64,000 bases of DNA from Trichaptum fuscoviolaceum (GCA_910574455.1 CAJSYZ010000001.1:2649424-2713423), one strand, 5' to 3'. Positions 22,396 through 34,226 are shown, numbered from the stretch's first letter. A program made the numbers and translations. Notes: generated from the sequence alone by a model not told the origin.

Positions 22396-23894
22396 AACTG
22401 GGCGCGCACTAATAGTCCATAGAACACGCAACCCCAAAACCGGATACTTGATCAGCGGATTGGACATACACATGCTATCTTGACTGTGGACTTATGATTT
22501 GATTGGACATCTTCGTTTGTTTCTCCCCATTTAACGCTTTTTTGCTATCCTTGTTGCTTTCTTCTTTTCCCAGGACAAAGAGACTCTACTACGCATCGTC
22601 TACATTATTATTACTAACCGCAATTCCCCTTTGCATCTTCTTGTACTGACTGTCCACATACTTAATCTACCGCATGTCAATATGAATTCGTACTACCTAC
22701 TGATTCGATCTCCCCCCACTCTCGTCCCACTTCCTCTTGCTCATTAGACCGTTTTCGTTGGAGCTCCGTACACCATCACATTCTTACTGATCTATCCCAT
22801 GATCACTTCTGTAGCTAGAGCTGATGACGTCCAGACCACGCTGTATCCATGTGTTATTACTCATTTTTTGTTAGATGCTGTCAATGTAGAAATCGAGAAG
22901 ACTCTCTCTTGGATCATCGATGTCCGGAACAGGCTAGCGAGGGATATAGTAAGTCTGCTGATTGGCCGGCGGGAGCGGGCTCGAGGACAAGGTGCGGCTA
23001 CATCATATTGGTACGGCAAAAGCTAGCGAATGATTTGCAATAAAGCCCGCGGGTTAAGCCTATAGTTAAGCAATACAAAGTCGCTCCGCAGGATCGATCG
23101 AAATCGCGCGTATTATTTCCAGAACACACACATACGGAACTCCGATCTACTATAAGCTTCGACCCGGAACTTGTCTGGGGATCTCGCGTAAGTTCGTTCA
23201 AGAAACCAAGAGACTTGAAACAGGCCTCCCTCGACCTCTTGCGAATGCTTCCGGTGTCGACACGCACGCAGAAGCTGGATGTACGTGAGTGTATGACAGA
23301 CGCAGCCAATGGGGGGAAGCCCTTGCGGGCTGTGATGGGAAAGCTTACCGCTTGCGCGATGACAGGGAAGTCTTGGGCTCACTGATGCACTGGCAAATGC
23401 AGCTGATGAACATGTTCCAGTTTTTTTATCATCGCCGATGCCACATGCCCGACGAGTTCTAGCGTTGGGTGTACCAGTGCTGAGATCTGGAGTCACGAAG
23501 ATCTTCATGCAAACAATTGAATTTACTTGTTCAAATTTTAGTGCACTGCAAGTACTAAACGTCGATCGCAATCTTGCCGCAGGGTCGGGTTTCTTCTCGG
23601 CATCCCTGATGGGAAACTATAGACATGTGCGTTTGTCATTTAATTACTGATCCCGTCGGCGTCGGCGTCGGCCCGAATCCGAGTCGGAGATCGGCTACTT
23701 CGGCGATTTAGAGCAGGCGTGCGAAAGCACAGCCGGGCTCTGAGTCACGGTCACGGATCCTTTGGAGCGTGATTCCCACGGGAGCGCTGGGGAAAATGTG
23801 CATAGCCGAGCCCGAACCCGTTCTCGGCGTTAGACAAGACCATCATCACTTGGATTCACTCCTCATCCACCGCTCTCCTTAGTTCCTTGCATAC
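22396..23894. other. Intergenic, 1.5 kb
   Basis: The longest gene-free stretch between protein genes here. A short GTCGGC triplet repeat lies near 23656-23674. A minus-strand frame at 23113-23571 is open but shows no domain. No RNA gene or repeat identified. Confidence 0.4.
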
Positions 23895-25052
23895 ATGGGC
23901 TCACCGCCGAAACCTTGGGAGCGCGGCTCTGTAGCTGCCACCGTAGCATCGTCGGCACCGTCGGTAGCTAGCTCAGCAACTCCTGCCATGTCGAGCTCAG
24001 CGTCGAGCGCTGCAACCACCTCGACTCCCACGCGGCCGCCCGCGATGACTGCTGCCCCAGTAGCCGCAGCGACGTCGAGCCTATACAACAACAATGCAAT
24101 GTCCACGTTCAACTCGCCCTACTCCCAGTATAACTCAACGTACAACAGGTTTGGAACATCGTCTTACTCGCCGTACGGAGGCTACGGAAGCTCGATGTAT
24201 GGCGGCGGAATGGGGATGGGGTATGGAATGAATGGCATGGGGTACGGAATGGGTGGGATGAATGGCATGTACGGAGGTGGTGGCTACGGGATGCCTGGGA
24301 TGCCGATGGATCCCAATAACCCTTCGCTCACGCAGCAACTCGAGTCGACGACGCAACACACTTTCGCGCTCCTTCACTCGATTGTGCAAACTTTTACTGG
24401 CTTGTCGCAGATGCTCGAGTCAACGTTCATGGCCACTCACTCCTCCTTCTTCGCCATGGTCGGTGTCGTTGACCAATTCGCCCACCTCCGAAACGCCCTT
24501 GGCAGCGTTCTGGGACTTTTCGGTCTTTTACGGTGGCTAAAAGAGCTCGTGACGGGCAGGCGCAGTGCGACACCGATGCAGAATGAGTTCAAGGCCTTTG
24601 TGAATGGCCAGCCTGTTCAGGGACCGCAGGGCCCGCCCGCGCCCAAGGCTTCGAAGAAGCCCATCATCATTTTCTTCCTAGCCATCTTCGGCATCCCCTA
24701 TGCCATGCACAGGCTCATCAAGGTCCTCTCCGAGCGGGTTCCCCCGCCGAACACACTTCAGGGTCCTGCGGGCGCAGCGTTCGATCCGTCCACCTTGCAA
24801 TTCGCACGCGCGAAATACGCATTCAGTGCCGCCAGTCCCGTAGAGCTGTCGTTGAAGGAAAACGAGATTGTTGCGATCATGGCTAAACTCGATCCGGCCA
24901 CGGGTATGGAGGTTGATCCCCGCGCTCAGGTTGAGACAGATTGGTGGAAAGGCCGTACGCGTGAGGGCAGAGAAGGTTGGTTTCCCAGCAAATGGGCGGA
25001 GATCCTTGAGCGGAAGAAGGCTGAGGCTACACCGACGAAAACTGTGGAGTAA
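23895..25052 (+). CDS. PEX13: Peroxisomal membrane protein Pex13
   Basis: Docking-complex peroxin that with Pex14 receives the cargo-loaded receptor Pex5 at the peroxisome membrane. A single uninterrupted exon of 385 aa. It begins MGSPPKPWERG, the conserved Pex13 N-terminus. Then comes a Ser/Ala/Thr-rich linker and a Tyr/Gly/Met-rich segment (about residues 95-140, including MGMGYGMNGMGYGMGGMNGM), as in other Pex13 proteins. The membrane part spans about residues 150-280 and includes LGSVLGLFGLLRWLKELV and KPIIIFFLAIFGIPYAMHRL. The C-terminal SH3 domain (about 298-370) has ARAKYAFSA, ELSLKENEIV, DWWKGRTREGREGWFPSKW. Lack of introns is unusual compared with neighbours. Complete. Confidence 0.95.
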   Translation: MGSPPKPWERGSVAATVASSAPSVASSATPAMSSSASSAATTSTPTRPPAMTAAPVAAATSSLYNNNAMSTFNSPYSQYNSTYNRFGTSSYSPYGGYGSSMYGGGMGMGYGMNGMGYGMGGMNGMYGGGGYGMPGMPMDPNNPSLTQQLESTTQHTFALLHSIVQTFTGLSQMLESTFMATHSSFFAMVGVVDQFAHLRNALGSVLGLFGLLRWLKELVTGRRSATPMQNEFKAFVNGQPVQGPQGPPAPKASKKPIIIFFLAIFGIPYAMHRLIKVLSERVPPPNTLQGPAGAAFDPSTLQFARAKYAFSAASPVELSLKENEIVAIMAKLDPATGMEVDPRAQVETDWWKGRTREGREGWFPSKWAEILERKKAEATPTKTVE

Positions 25053-25416
25053 TACCCGCAACATTCTGCAACCTTTTGGTTATGGCTTCCTTACATACCA
25101 TTCCTTTTTTTAAAAACGCATTTCACTTCTACCATTCCTTTGTCGATCCCGACTTATTGTCTGCTTTAGCTTTCTCTCTCTGCCATGTGTACCTCATATC
25201 TCTATGTAATAGCTTTGCAATTTGATTTCATTCTGCGCATGACGATCTTGGAATTATTTTCAGATGACAGACATGCGATTGCCTTCCCAGGACTTCGGCT
25301 TTTTTCCGTCAATGGTGTGGGTGGTTACCATATTCGAGTGCTGCACTTCTTGAACGCGCCGCTCACAAGAGCGCGTTCGGGCTCTCTGGGCGCCTTGCAC
25401 GCTGTCTAGTTCAACT
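25053..25416. other. Intergenic
   Basis: 364 bp between two plus-strand genes; presumed PEX13 3' UTR and promoter of the FHIP gene. An inverted pair AACGCGC...GCGCGTT lies near 25355-25380 and may form a short hairpin. Confidence 0.35.
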
Positions 25417-28400
25417 ATGGATTACTTCTCCAAATTTCTTCGCTCATCAGGACAGCAAACACCCAAGCAAGTACAGGACCATGCTGGTGACTTCCATAGA
25501 TCATGGCTCACGGTGAAGGTACATTGAACATGCATCACCTGCTTGCATCTTGTTGCTTACAGGAACTAATAGGAAACGCTCATGCACCCTGATGAACGAC
25601 AATTAGCGAAAGGAATACAAGCTACAGAAGTACCAGGTGCTTTGAAGTCGATGGTAGATTCGCTCGTATGGGAATCAACAAGGTCTGATGAAGGGTGTGT
25701 TCTGAATTGACTTATGTGAATGGCAATCATACTGAAAACAATCTACAGTCTTACGGGAGCGTGCATGGAATATCTGCTAAAGAACGGTGAGCGAATCTAT
25801 GCCGCTCAACTGTACTACTCGAACCTCATTCTTCAACGATAGATGTACTGGGTACACTAGTTCGCCTCAGTGAACCGGATAGGCCGTCCGGCATCCAGGC
25901 TGAGGTACTTCGCACAGTGCAAAACATGGTCGTTCTCCTCGATGAACAATTTCTCGTCCATTCTGCGGTACACCGAGCTGTCTTACGGCTGCTGCGCACT
26001 TGCGTCGGCGACGATATCCAAGAACAGTTAGATGGGAGAGGCAGGATTATGGGCGCTGCCGGCAACGCTGTTCGGACTTCGCCCTCAGAATACGAGGAAG
26101 ACCGTGAGCCTTCTCGTTGCTGTTCGGTTTTGCAGCCCTCTCTGACACAATAGGGCTTACACTAGTCGTCGACCTCTTGTGCTTATTATGCAGTCGTATC
26201 CGGACATTTCGGGAATTGCTCATGATATTCTTCTATGATAGACACTGGCATCACTCGGAAGCACTGCATCCTGTCTTAGAAGAGGACGAAGATGAAGATG
26301 AAGATGAAGATGTAGACGAGGAGGAGGAGTCCTCGGTCGTGAATGCAGACGGGTCATCAGTAACGCACCGTGTGCCGTCACCGACGCCTTCGCAGGAAAC
26401 TGTCACTTCCGCACCCGTTTCGTCCCAGGCAAAGAAACCGGAATATGAGTTCATCCTCTTTAACTATCTGCTGCGTTTCGTCCACAGAGAAGGGAAGATA
26501 GGTGAGCTAGCGCGCGCCGGTTTGCTCTTCCTCATGGACGTAGCCATGTCGCCCGGGGTACCCGTGCATCGCTTAGCGGGAGACGACCTCAAGTCCTCGA
26601 CAGCCTCCTCCGTGTCGACGCAATCACAGACCGCATCTGACCCTATTGCAGATGCTGCTTTGGCTTTGGCTGAATACATACTTGACGGCGACTTCTGCGA
26701 AGTCCTGGGCGCTGGCCTGGGTGCCGTTTACTCTCTCCTTCCATCGAAACTCGAGATGCGACTGGAGCCGACAGAGGCCGGAGCTCAGGCCGGTACTATG
26801 ACCATAGGAAGCACTGGCCCCCTATCTGAAGAGGAGAAGGAGAAGCAAGAACTGATTCGTGAACGCGCCCGGACCGTAGGACTGGAATACTCAACGAGCA
26901 CGGAGTTCAAGGCACGGCTCGATCACTTCGTGAAGCTCCTTGAGTTTCTCCAGGATGTACTGCGGAGAAACGTAGCATCAGTTGCTGATGATGGGAGCAT
27001 TGAGCCTACGTCCTTCGTGGGCTCGGCGATCGTGCAGTCCATCCTTGATGCTGTCCGCCGAATTTTCTTGGAAAACGTGCTATACCCATCTATTCTTGAA
27101 TGCTCGGACAGTGATGGCAGCGCGGTTGCTGTGATGTCGTACATCGATGTGATGGTCCGAACCCTCCACGAACCCCAGTTTGCCGAGACTCTCATAGACT
27201 TTCTCGTCAGTGAAGATGATACGGAGTCTTCTCGTCGTCGCCATAGAATCCGACCTACGCTGCTCTTAGACTCTCAAAGACAAGGGCCCCCGCAGGCTGG
27301 TGCGTCGAAGGAGACGAAAAGGAATCGTCGACGGAGCAGCGCAATGATGCTGCTCGAGATGGAGGCTCCAGACGCACGGAAGCAATCAGAATACCTAACC
27401 TCAATGGGACGCTTTACGCTCAAGGATCTTCTCTTGACGAATATGCGTTCTACCTCCCATGCAAGCATAACTGCCGCGATACAGCTGATGCAATCACTCT
27501 TAGTACACCATTGTCACTTGACTATCGATAGACTGTTTATTTTCTCGAACGAGTCGACAAGCCCGATATCCCCGCCAACGGCTTTGAATCGAAAGGCTGT
27601 ATCTGACGAAGAAGAAGAGACTTTTACATATCCTGGATCTGAAACGCAACCAGCCACCCTCTCCTTTTCTGGACCGGAGCTTGTTTCCAAGCCCCCCGAT
27701 GCTACGTATTCCATGCACGAGAGGGAGTTGGGGATGTATCTGGCTCTCGTTGCTCGAATTGATTCGGCAAACTCTCAGGGTGCCTTCAGTACTGGCTACG
27801 ACCACTATCTCCGGGACGCCCTGTCCACCATAGCAAATCATGCGTGTTCACGATCGGACGAACCTCCACCCAAACATTTACTGGACGTAAATGATCCCCT
27901 ACTTTCCTTAGTCCTGCAATCGCTCAGACATTTCTATTCTAACACACCGGAATTAAATATGGCGTTAACCGGGATGCTGGCGGCGGTAGCCTCTTGTCCT
28001 GAACGGTGTTTAAGAGGTTGGCTCCTTTTCGGTTCAGAGGCAACGCCTCCGCCACAGAAGAAGGGCGCTTCAAACAATGCTCGCCTTTTCGACGATGGTG
28101 ATGATCGTTCGATTGACTTCGATGTGAACGAATCCCTCTCTCTAAGCGACCCACCATTGCCTATACTTAGACCGGAGCCACTATCACAACCAGTCGTTCT
28201 GTCAATCCTTCAGGGCCTGTTATCTAATCTCGATCGCTTCCGCAGCTCTGTACACGACTTCGACACTTTATTAAATGAGCGCCGGCAAGGCCTAATCTTC
28301 TCGGAGAATCTTACGGACGCCCTGAACCTCACGTTTGATTTATCGCAGAACATTACGGGGGTTGTTAGCAGCCCGCAGACTGCACGATCAGTTGCGGGCG

Positions 28401-28915
28401 CAGGCCTTCCACAAACGCCCCCTCCAAAAGCAAAGGCGAAATCCAAGACGTCAACGTGGGCCTCTCTGCTGACGCCAAGGAAAAATCGTACTCGAGCGGC
28501 ATCTCCTTCACCGTCTGAGCCTTCTACACCCGCGCAAGCGGGTAAGGCGATTGAGGCTAGCCCGTTTGGGTCTCATTATCGGAAAACAAATGCCATCACT
28601 GTTGAACCTATGGTTGCGCCTATGCCATCATCAGGTATATGGGCTCCAGCGGAACAACGAACATTCACCATCGATGAGGAAAATGTATTTGGCTCTTCGG
28701 GGCAGTGGGGGGATGACATTTCAACGGATGTCATACCTACTCATCTCCAGTCTCGAGAGGAGCAGAAAGAACAGGAAGACACATCTAATCAGCATCAAAC
28801 TACACTCTCACAGCTACTAGACAATGTTGTCATTCTCGAGGAAAGTATCAAAGAGCTCACTTCAATCATCCACGCACGACGTAGCCTTGGTATAGACACT
28901 CTATCTTATTTATGA
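25417..28915 (+). CDS. FHF complex subunit, HOOK-interacting protein (FHIP; RAI16/FAM160-like)
   Basis: Large protein of about 1050 aa that in fungi (FhipA of Aspergillus) joins Hook and FTS to link early endosomes to dynein. The start MDYFSKFLRSSGQQTP at 25417 is followed by small exons coding DFHRSWLTVKETLMH, PGALKSMVDSLVWES, LTGACMEYLLKN and VLGTLVRLSEPDRPSGIQAE. The main exon then runs to 28915. The central EFILFNYLLRFVHREGKIGE and ARAGLLFLMDVAM are family signatures. An acidic run coded by a GATGAA-type repeat (26285-26330) lies in a loop. A later conserved block is YDHYLRDALSTIANHACSRS. The C-terminal region has a Ser/Pro-rich linker and a final helix (LSQLLDNVVILEESIKELTS). The name rests on the overall pattern. 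Confidence 0.78.
26285..26330 (+). repeat. GAAGATGAA-type trinucleotide/hexanucleotide repeat in FHIP coding sequence
   Basis: Imperfect GATGAA repeat coding for an Asp/Glu run (EDEDEDEDEDVDEEEE). In frame, so length changes would not break the protein. Confidence 0.7.
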
Positions 28916-29071
28916 TTGGTCACGATACATGACGATGCATACCTCCCTCCTCTCACCTCTGTTCAATTATGTACTTGAATATACCCTTCTACCCATATTC
29001 ATGAGGATGTTTTGTGTTCAAGATCATAGCGGACTGGAAAACTAGCATTTATTTTTAAAGTCTGTGGCTTG

Positions 29072-29109
29072 GTCACGTGACACAGGTTACTAAACGCGTC
29101 GCGACGCGT
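29072..29109. promoter_or_regulatory. E-box palindrome plus paired MCB palindrome
   Basis: GTCACGTGAC (29072-29081) is a perfect palindrome with a CACGTG core. ACGCGTCGCGACGCGT (29094-29109) is a perfect 16-bp palindrome made of two ACGCGT MluI cell-cycle boxes. They lie 133-170 bp before the ATG at 29242. In fungi MCB sites bind MBF and drive G1/S expression; use here is inference. Confidence 0.5.
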
Positions 29110-29241
29110 CACAACTTGAACTTGTAAAGCCACCGCCATGCTTGTCTGACCGCTTCACTTCATCGCTCTCGTTATCGCATGCTCTGACGCACTCCTAGAG
29201 GATATCGATCAGAACTCAATACACTGATAAAAACTCACATA

Positions 29242-31565
29242 ATGGCTACAGTGATAAGCTTGGATAATCCGAGAACAGTACAAACATCCGACGAGGCAGG
29301 CACCTTAATCCTCCAAAGTGTCTTACCATCGACACGAAATGCGAACACCTATAAGGACGAGATGCTGATGTTTAGGAAGAAATCCCAGTTCCCAAGACTT
29401 GGAAGTTTCTGTGTCAGGGCCCTTCTAGACTATACAGACCAGCTATACGTCTTGGGTAAAATACGATTAAATTGCGTGGACACTCACACACGTCGCAGAG
29501 ACGGAAAACGAATCTCGAATCATCATATTCTAAAGTCACTGCTCCCTAATTGGGGAACACCCTTCTTCAGTCTTGCTGATATTGATCCCCGCCTTTGGGC
29601 TAATATCATCCAAATATACGAGGATTTACCAGAGGAACTCAGAACACTCCCGATACAGCTAGCCGACCCTCATCTACCGCTACTGCAACAAATTCCCTCA
29701 ACTTCAAACTTCGCCTTGATCACAGTTCTGAATTTAAGCCGAAGTCAAACCCTCACTGATGCAAGTATACTTGCCCTAAAAGCCCTCCATAATCTATGCG
29801 CACTGGATATCAGTTGTACGGAAGTGACATCGCACGGACTCCGTCGTCTTTCTCGCACGTTAATCTTCAACGACATTGGGAAACGCCGGGGACCCTGGAC
29901 ACTTCGTATCTTACGAATGCGAGACTGTCGAAAAATCGACAATGAAATTTTCTCATTCCTCAAAGATTTCCCATTGTTGTGTGCTATTGGTGGGTCTACC
30001 TTCTCGAAGTTATGGATCACGGTCATCTCATTAACGTCACACACATATAGATGCAAGTAACACCCAGTGCCAGTGTTCCCAAAAACAGGAACGTATTGTA
30101 CGGCCCTTCGCTTTTCAACACTATGGTCATAGTGTTTTCAAGTCTACCTTGGAAGAAACTGTTTACAAATTCGCTAAAACCTGCCATACCTTATTCGCGC
30201 ATCCAACTCCATATATACTCGCCGCTCAAGAACAACCCGTACGAAAGGAAAAGCCACCAGACGTCAAGTCTGCAAAATTGAAGCCTTCTCATAACCCCGT
30301 GTACAACAGTGTTCACAATTCGTTCATTGTTTTACCTCCGTCACATGGTTCATCGAGCAAGGAAAATCGGGTCATACCAGGGTCGGCCGATACGATAGAG
30401 GTTATGCGACGCATGAGTCAGGCTAAGGAAATGCAACGAAGGGAAGATAAGGCCCGACACCGCGAACAGGTCGAATTGGAGCTCATAAGGGGACTACGCG
30501 GCCGAATGCTGGGAAGAGTAAAATGTCGGAAAACGAAACGGAGAAACTCTACGGAAGAATCTGATGACTTCTTACCCTCTCATGGCGAGTACGATAGCGC
30601 TTGCTCAGCTTGCGATGAGGATTCTGGCTGCTCCGACTTCTTTGAAGAGGGAGACAATTATTCAGGGCCTGAACATCGATCTGTGCGTTTGGCCTCTACT
30701 CATCCGAGCGTAACCTAACAATCTGTTACAGGGTCGTAATCTCAAAATCGGTGACCGTACGTCGATTGTAGATTCATTCTACGCACAGACCACGCGTCCA
30801 GCGAAGCCTTGCACCTTCATTAGTACGTCTAGCCACAGTGCCGATTTTATATTGTACAGAACTCCACCACCATGGTCACATTTGGACACTCTGACTCCTG
30901 ATGCGTGGCACGGAACGAGATACGGGGAGAAGGATACGATACGAACGGATTCGGTGAAATCTGAACAGAAGAGTGATGTTAAGAACTGGCATCTTTCTCT
31001 GGCGAAAAGACGAAAGGCAGATGAGCCGGAATCCCTCCAGAGAGCGCCTTCCCCCACACCTACCTTGGTGAATCCACCATCTCCCACCCCTACTCTCAGA
31101 CCACCTCGCTTATTCTCCAGAGGGTGCTTATCGGAGGTTCCAGACGGGGGGAGTGCCAGTGGTACGCAGGCCACTTCTGACCTGTCCCAGAATAAGTCGG
31201 ATAAGTTACCTCAGCCATACAAACGCCCACGATTGAAGCTTGAACCAGACAGTATCATTTCAGTTGCTTCGCAGAATAATCAGGATCGATCTACTTTCAA
31301 GCGTGGACTACCTGGTATCGGCTCGCGAGGTCATGATGGGAAAACAAGTCGTCCTGCAACTGAAAAGTCCTCGACAATTCAGAAATTGTATGAGCGAAAG
31401 TCAGGGACGTCATCAAAGACGGAGATCACACCGAAAACGTCAGAAGCCTCGAAGTGTCGCTCCACACCCGACTGCGCAGTCAAGAGGTCAGCTAAAGTGA
31501 CTCACTCAGGAAAACCCAAATCATCTTTTGACTGGAAGGGTTGGAGTGGCAACTTGAAGTGTTGA
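29242..31565 (+). CDS. Uncharacterised protein with leucine-rich-repeat-like region
   Basis: No family assigned. The first exon (MATVISLDNPRTVQTSDEAG...) holds a region resembling LRR/F-box-type repeats: LITVLNLSRSQTLTDASILA, LKALHNLCALDISCTEVTSH, GLRRLSRTLI and LRILRMRDCRKIDNEIFSFL. After an intron at about 30000-30050 comes HSVFKSTLEETVYKFAKTCH, then a disordered part with a charged helix (SQAKEMQRREDKARHREQVE) and an acidic/Cys patch. A second intron (about 30682-30731) leads to the last exon, which reads through to TGA at 31563-31565. The C-terminal third is basic and Ser/Thr-rich with PKTSEAS and SFDWKGWSG ends. About 700 aa. The MCB pair upstream suggests cell-cycle expression. The LRR-like spacing is weak evidence. 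Confidence 0.65.
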
Positions 31566-31738
31566 GCGCGTCAGACGTTCCTTCAGTAGAAGCATAAAAT
31601 GGTTTACTTATGTATCTCACATAATAGTCTTTTTCTCAAATAAAAACGTTTAAAAGTGACTTTCTTATTGAAAGCTGAGTGTGTTTGGATTCAACAGGTT
31701 AAATTCAAAGTTAAAGTGTCATGATGCGGCCACAGAAC

Positions 31739-31746
31739 TATAAATA
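31739..31746 (+). promoter_or_regulatory. Candidate TATA box
   Basis: TATAAATA, 90 bp before the ATG at 31836; position and sequence fit a TATA element. Confidence 0.4.
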
Positions 31747-31835
31747 GTATGCCCAGACCGGCCGCCTTTCTCAGTCAGTAAGTATTATACTTCAGTGACT
31801 TGGCTACTGAGCCTCTGGCTTCATCCTCACCCACC

Positions 31836-33003
31836 ATGACGGAAGGAAACATATCGATCGTCAACATACACACACCGCAAACATCTTTTGCTATTGTCCA
31901 CTCATGTGAGTTTAAAATTCATCTATATGCGTCCTTTGCGGACGCACAAAGTTCAGAAGCTGGATGACTTGATATAGTTACGCAGGAGACGCTTGAGAAC
32001 CTGTTTCTCAAACTCACACATAAGATATCGGCGAGCTTAGAGGGAAGGAGTGCACCTGTAGGACAAGGATGGGTGAAGTACGACTGGGATGAAACCGTTT
32101 GGAATCTGGATGATGGCACGTCAGTTCTGAATCGAAGAGAATTAGTCTGCAACCTAACGACTATGTCATTCAGACTCAGACTACACGATACTTGCATGGC
32201 GTCTTAAGTCTTTCTCTGAAGCGAAACCAGAATTTCTCCCAACGTTGTACCTGCACAATCCTTCACTACCTCTACCCTCTCCTCCCGAGTATTGCAATCC
32301 TGCGTATTACTCGTTTAAACGACCCACTGCATCTCCTCCTTCGTCTCACAGACCAAATTCCAGAGGAGGCTCTCGTTCCGTAAGAAGCGGTAGATCACGG
32401 AGAAGCAGACGAAGCGCAATGAGTCACACAAGCGAAGAAGATGACGGTGTGCCGAAATTCAAGAAGGAGTTCTTGAAGTTTCACAACGAGAACGGTGTAA
32501 AGACAATCATCGGTAGCATTGGTCCCGTGAAAGACGGTGAGTGCCCTCTTGACTTTTGGATATCGGAAACCGAGCTGAGGTTCTGTCGCTTTAGTTCGGA
32601 TGCTGTTGAAGAATGGTTACAGACATGTGTATATTTCACGGTCCTTCGCGAAGAAGCACAACTTCATCCCCAAGGATGCTGCTCCCGGCTTGTATGGATA
32701 TGAAGGTCTGGTAAAGTATGTTAATGAGGATTCTGTCATATCGCGCGCATTGTTACTTATAACATCAACAGTTTAGGTCAATGGCCGATCACCGTCGGGA
32801 AGACGAAGACCATGCACAGCGTGTACCTATCCGAGGAAAATCATTTTGATTGTATCCTCGGCCGGTCTTTCATGGAACGCAGAGCAATTAAGATTGACCC
32901 CATCGATCCTACGAATGTCGTATGTTTAGACACAGGGGAGAAGCTGGATTGCGAACTTGTCATAATTCGGGATGGAAACGGGGAAATCGTTACCGTGACT
33001 TGA
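31836..33003 (+). CDS. Conserved fungal protein with retropepsin-like C-terminal domain, probably inactive
   Basis: Five exons. The N-terminal domain (MTEGNISIVNIHTPQTSF; LENLFLKLTHKISASLEG) is followed by DSDYTILAWRLKSFSEA, reached through an apparent GC-AG intron (32116-32173). Then comes an Arg/Ser-rich linker (SRSVRSGRSRRSRRS). The C-terminal domain of about 130 aa (VKTIIGSIGPVKDVRMLL; KNGYRHVYISRSFAKKHNF; PITVGKTKTMHSVYLS; HFDCILGRSFMERRAIKIDP; IRDGNGEIVTVT) has the order of strands of retropepsin-like aspartic proteases: the 'FIS..FAK' element and the 'YDVILG..W' element. Where those enzymes have Asp-Thr/Ser-Gly this one has Lys-Asn-Gly, so it is unlikely to be a protease. Role unknown. 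The domain call is inference from pattern. Confidence 0.6.
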
Positions 33004-33341
33004 CGAATTGGAAGTGTTTTGATACTCGTTCTGTTGTCTGATTGAAAGTGCTATCTTTTTATATTTTTGTATGTATATTGGTTACTGGGACAATTTTGCT
33101 ACTAGAATACACCACGATATTTTGAAAGCCAATTTTATTTACTTTCTTAGTGATGTATCGATACTTTGCTCGCCCAACACGAGTTTTATTTGCTACGATA
33201 GAAGACGAAGAGTCACAACATGAGCCAGTTATTCCGCGAACGGCAGTTGGTCTAAATTTGCTCGACTGCCTTTCTTGACTGGCTGCCCTTCTTAGGAGGC
33301 ACAGCGCTCCAACTCCTAGTCACCGCTCCTCGACGCAACCA
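33004..33341. other. Intergenic
   Basis: 338 bp between two plus-strand genes; A/T-rich 3' part then promoter. Nothing else seen. Confidence 0.4.
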
Positions 33342-34226
33342 ATGTCGAGGTTATCCCGCCTGCTGCCTCCTCTTGCAGCTGGTCGCCGTTCATACTCATT
33401 CTTTTCATCGAAACCGGGTGGCGGTAGATACTTCAACTCCGCGAAACCTGCCAAGGTTATCGCACCAGCCAAATCCTCCGCGAGCGGCACATCCAATGTC
33501 CCTCAAAGTAACACAAGCTCCTCGAGTGCTCCGGAATTGCCTGATGGACCAGTCGCAGAAGAAGTTACAACCGTAGCGAAACCTTCGCCAGAGAGGCTGC
33601 GAGACACAAAGGCGGCGACCTCACCAGCTTTTGCATCGCCTTTACTATCCACTGACCCACCACCATTCGCCCATCCTACTCTCAAGCCTCACGAACTTAC
33701 TCTTCATCACTTTTTCGCACTGCATCGCCCGTACCTGCTCCTAAACCAGCCGACGTCAGTGTTGTTTGAGTCTGCGTCACCGCCGCAGACATCTTCCTCA
33801 AAGGCGCCAGTATGCATGGGAACAATTGACGACCCGCCTGTCGCGTCACCCGAAGCTGATGCTGATTCCGCGAGGCAGATAGGACGTGCACTCGTGCTGA
33901 ATAGAGTCGGAAATACTGTGAATTGGAGCAAGGCGCTGGCGCGTCTCGGTCAGCTGGAGGAAGCGGCGCCATTGCCAAGCGAAGTTATCGGAATCAACTT
34001 GGATAGCACGAAGAGGAAGAGGCGAAAGAAGATGAAGAAACATAAGTATGTGATATTTCTATACCTCTCTAGTAGCATTCTTATTAACTGGTCCTGCTAC
34101 GTTTGCGTCAGGTTGAAGAAGAGGAGGAGGGTGCGTAATTTTCGTCTCACTCTCACTATTGTACCAATTAATGACGAGTATGTCATCTAGCTTCAACGTT
34201 CATTGAGACTTAGGTTAGGCAAATGA
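33342..34226 (+). CDS. Mitochondrial small-subunit ribosomal protein mS38 (Qri5/Cox24/AURKAIP1 family)
   Basis: Mitoribosomal small-subunit protein; the yeast relative also affects COX1 expression. The N-terminus MSRLSRLLPPLAAGRRSYSF is a clear mitochondrial presequence. A long Ser/Pro/Ala-rich middle follows. The conserved C-terminus is spread over three exons: GINLDSTKRKRRKKMKKHK, LKKRRR and LQRSLRLRLGK with TGA at 34224-34226. That final RLGK is the signature end of mS38. The last exon uses an acceptor at CATCTAG, and joining it gives the family end in phase; the unspliced frame would end at 34190 with an unrelated tail. About 250 aa; only the last 35 residues are expected to be conserved. 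Confidence 0.87.

Noticed and set aside
23113..23571. Minus-strand 152-codon frame in the 1.5-kb gap
   Set aside because: No domain, odd composition, no plausible exon partners.
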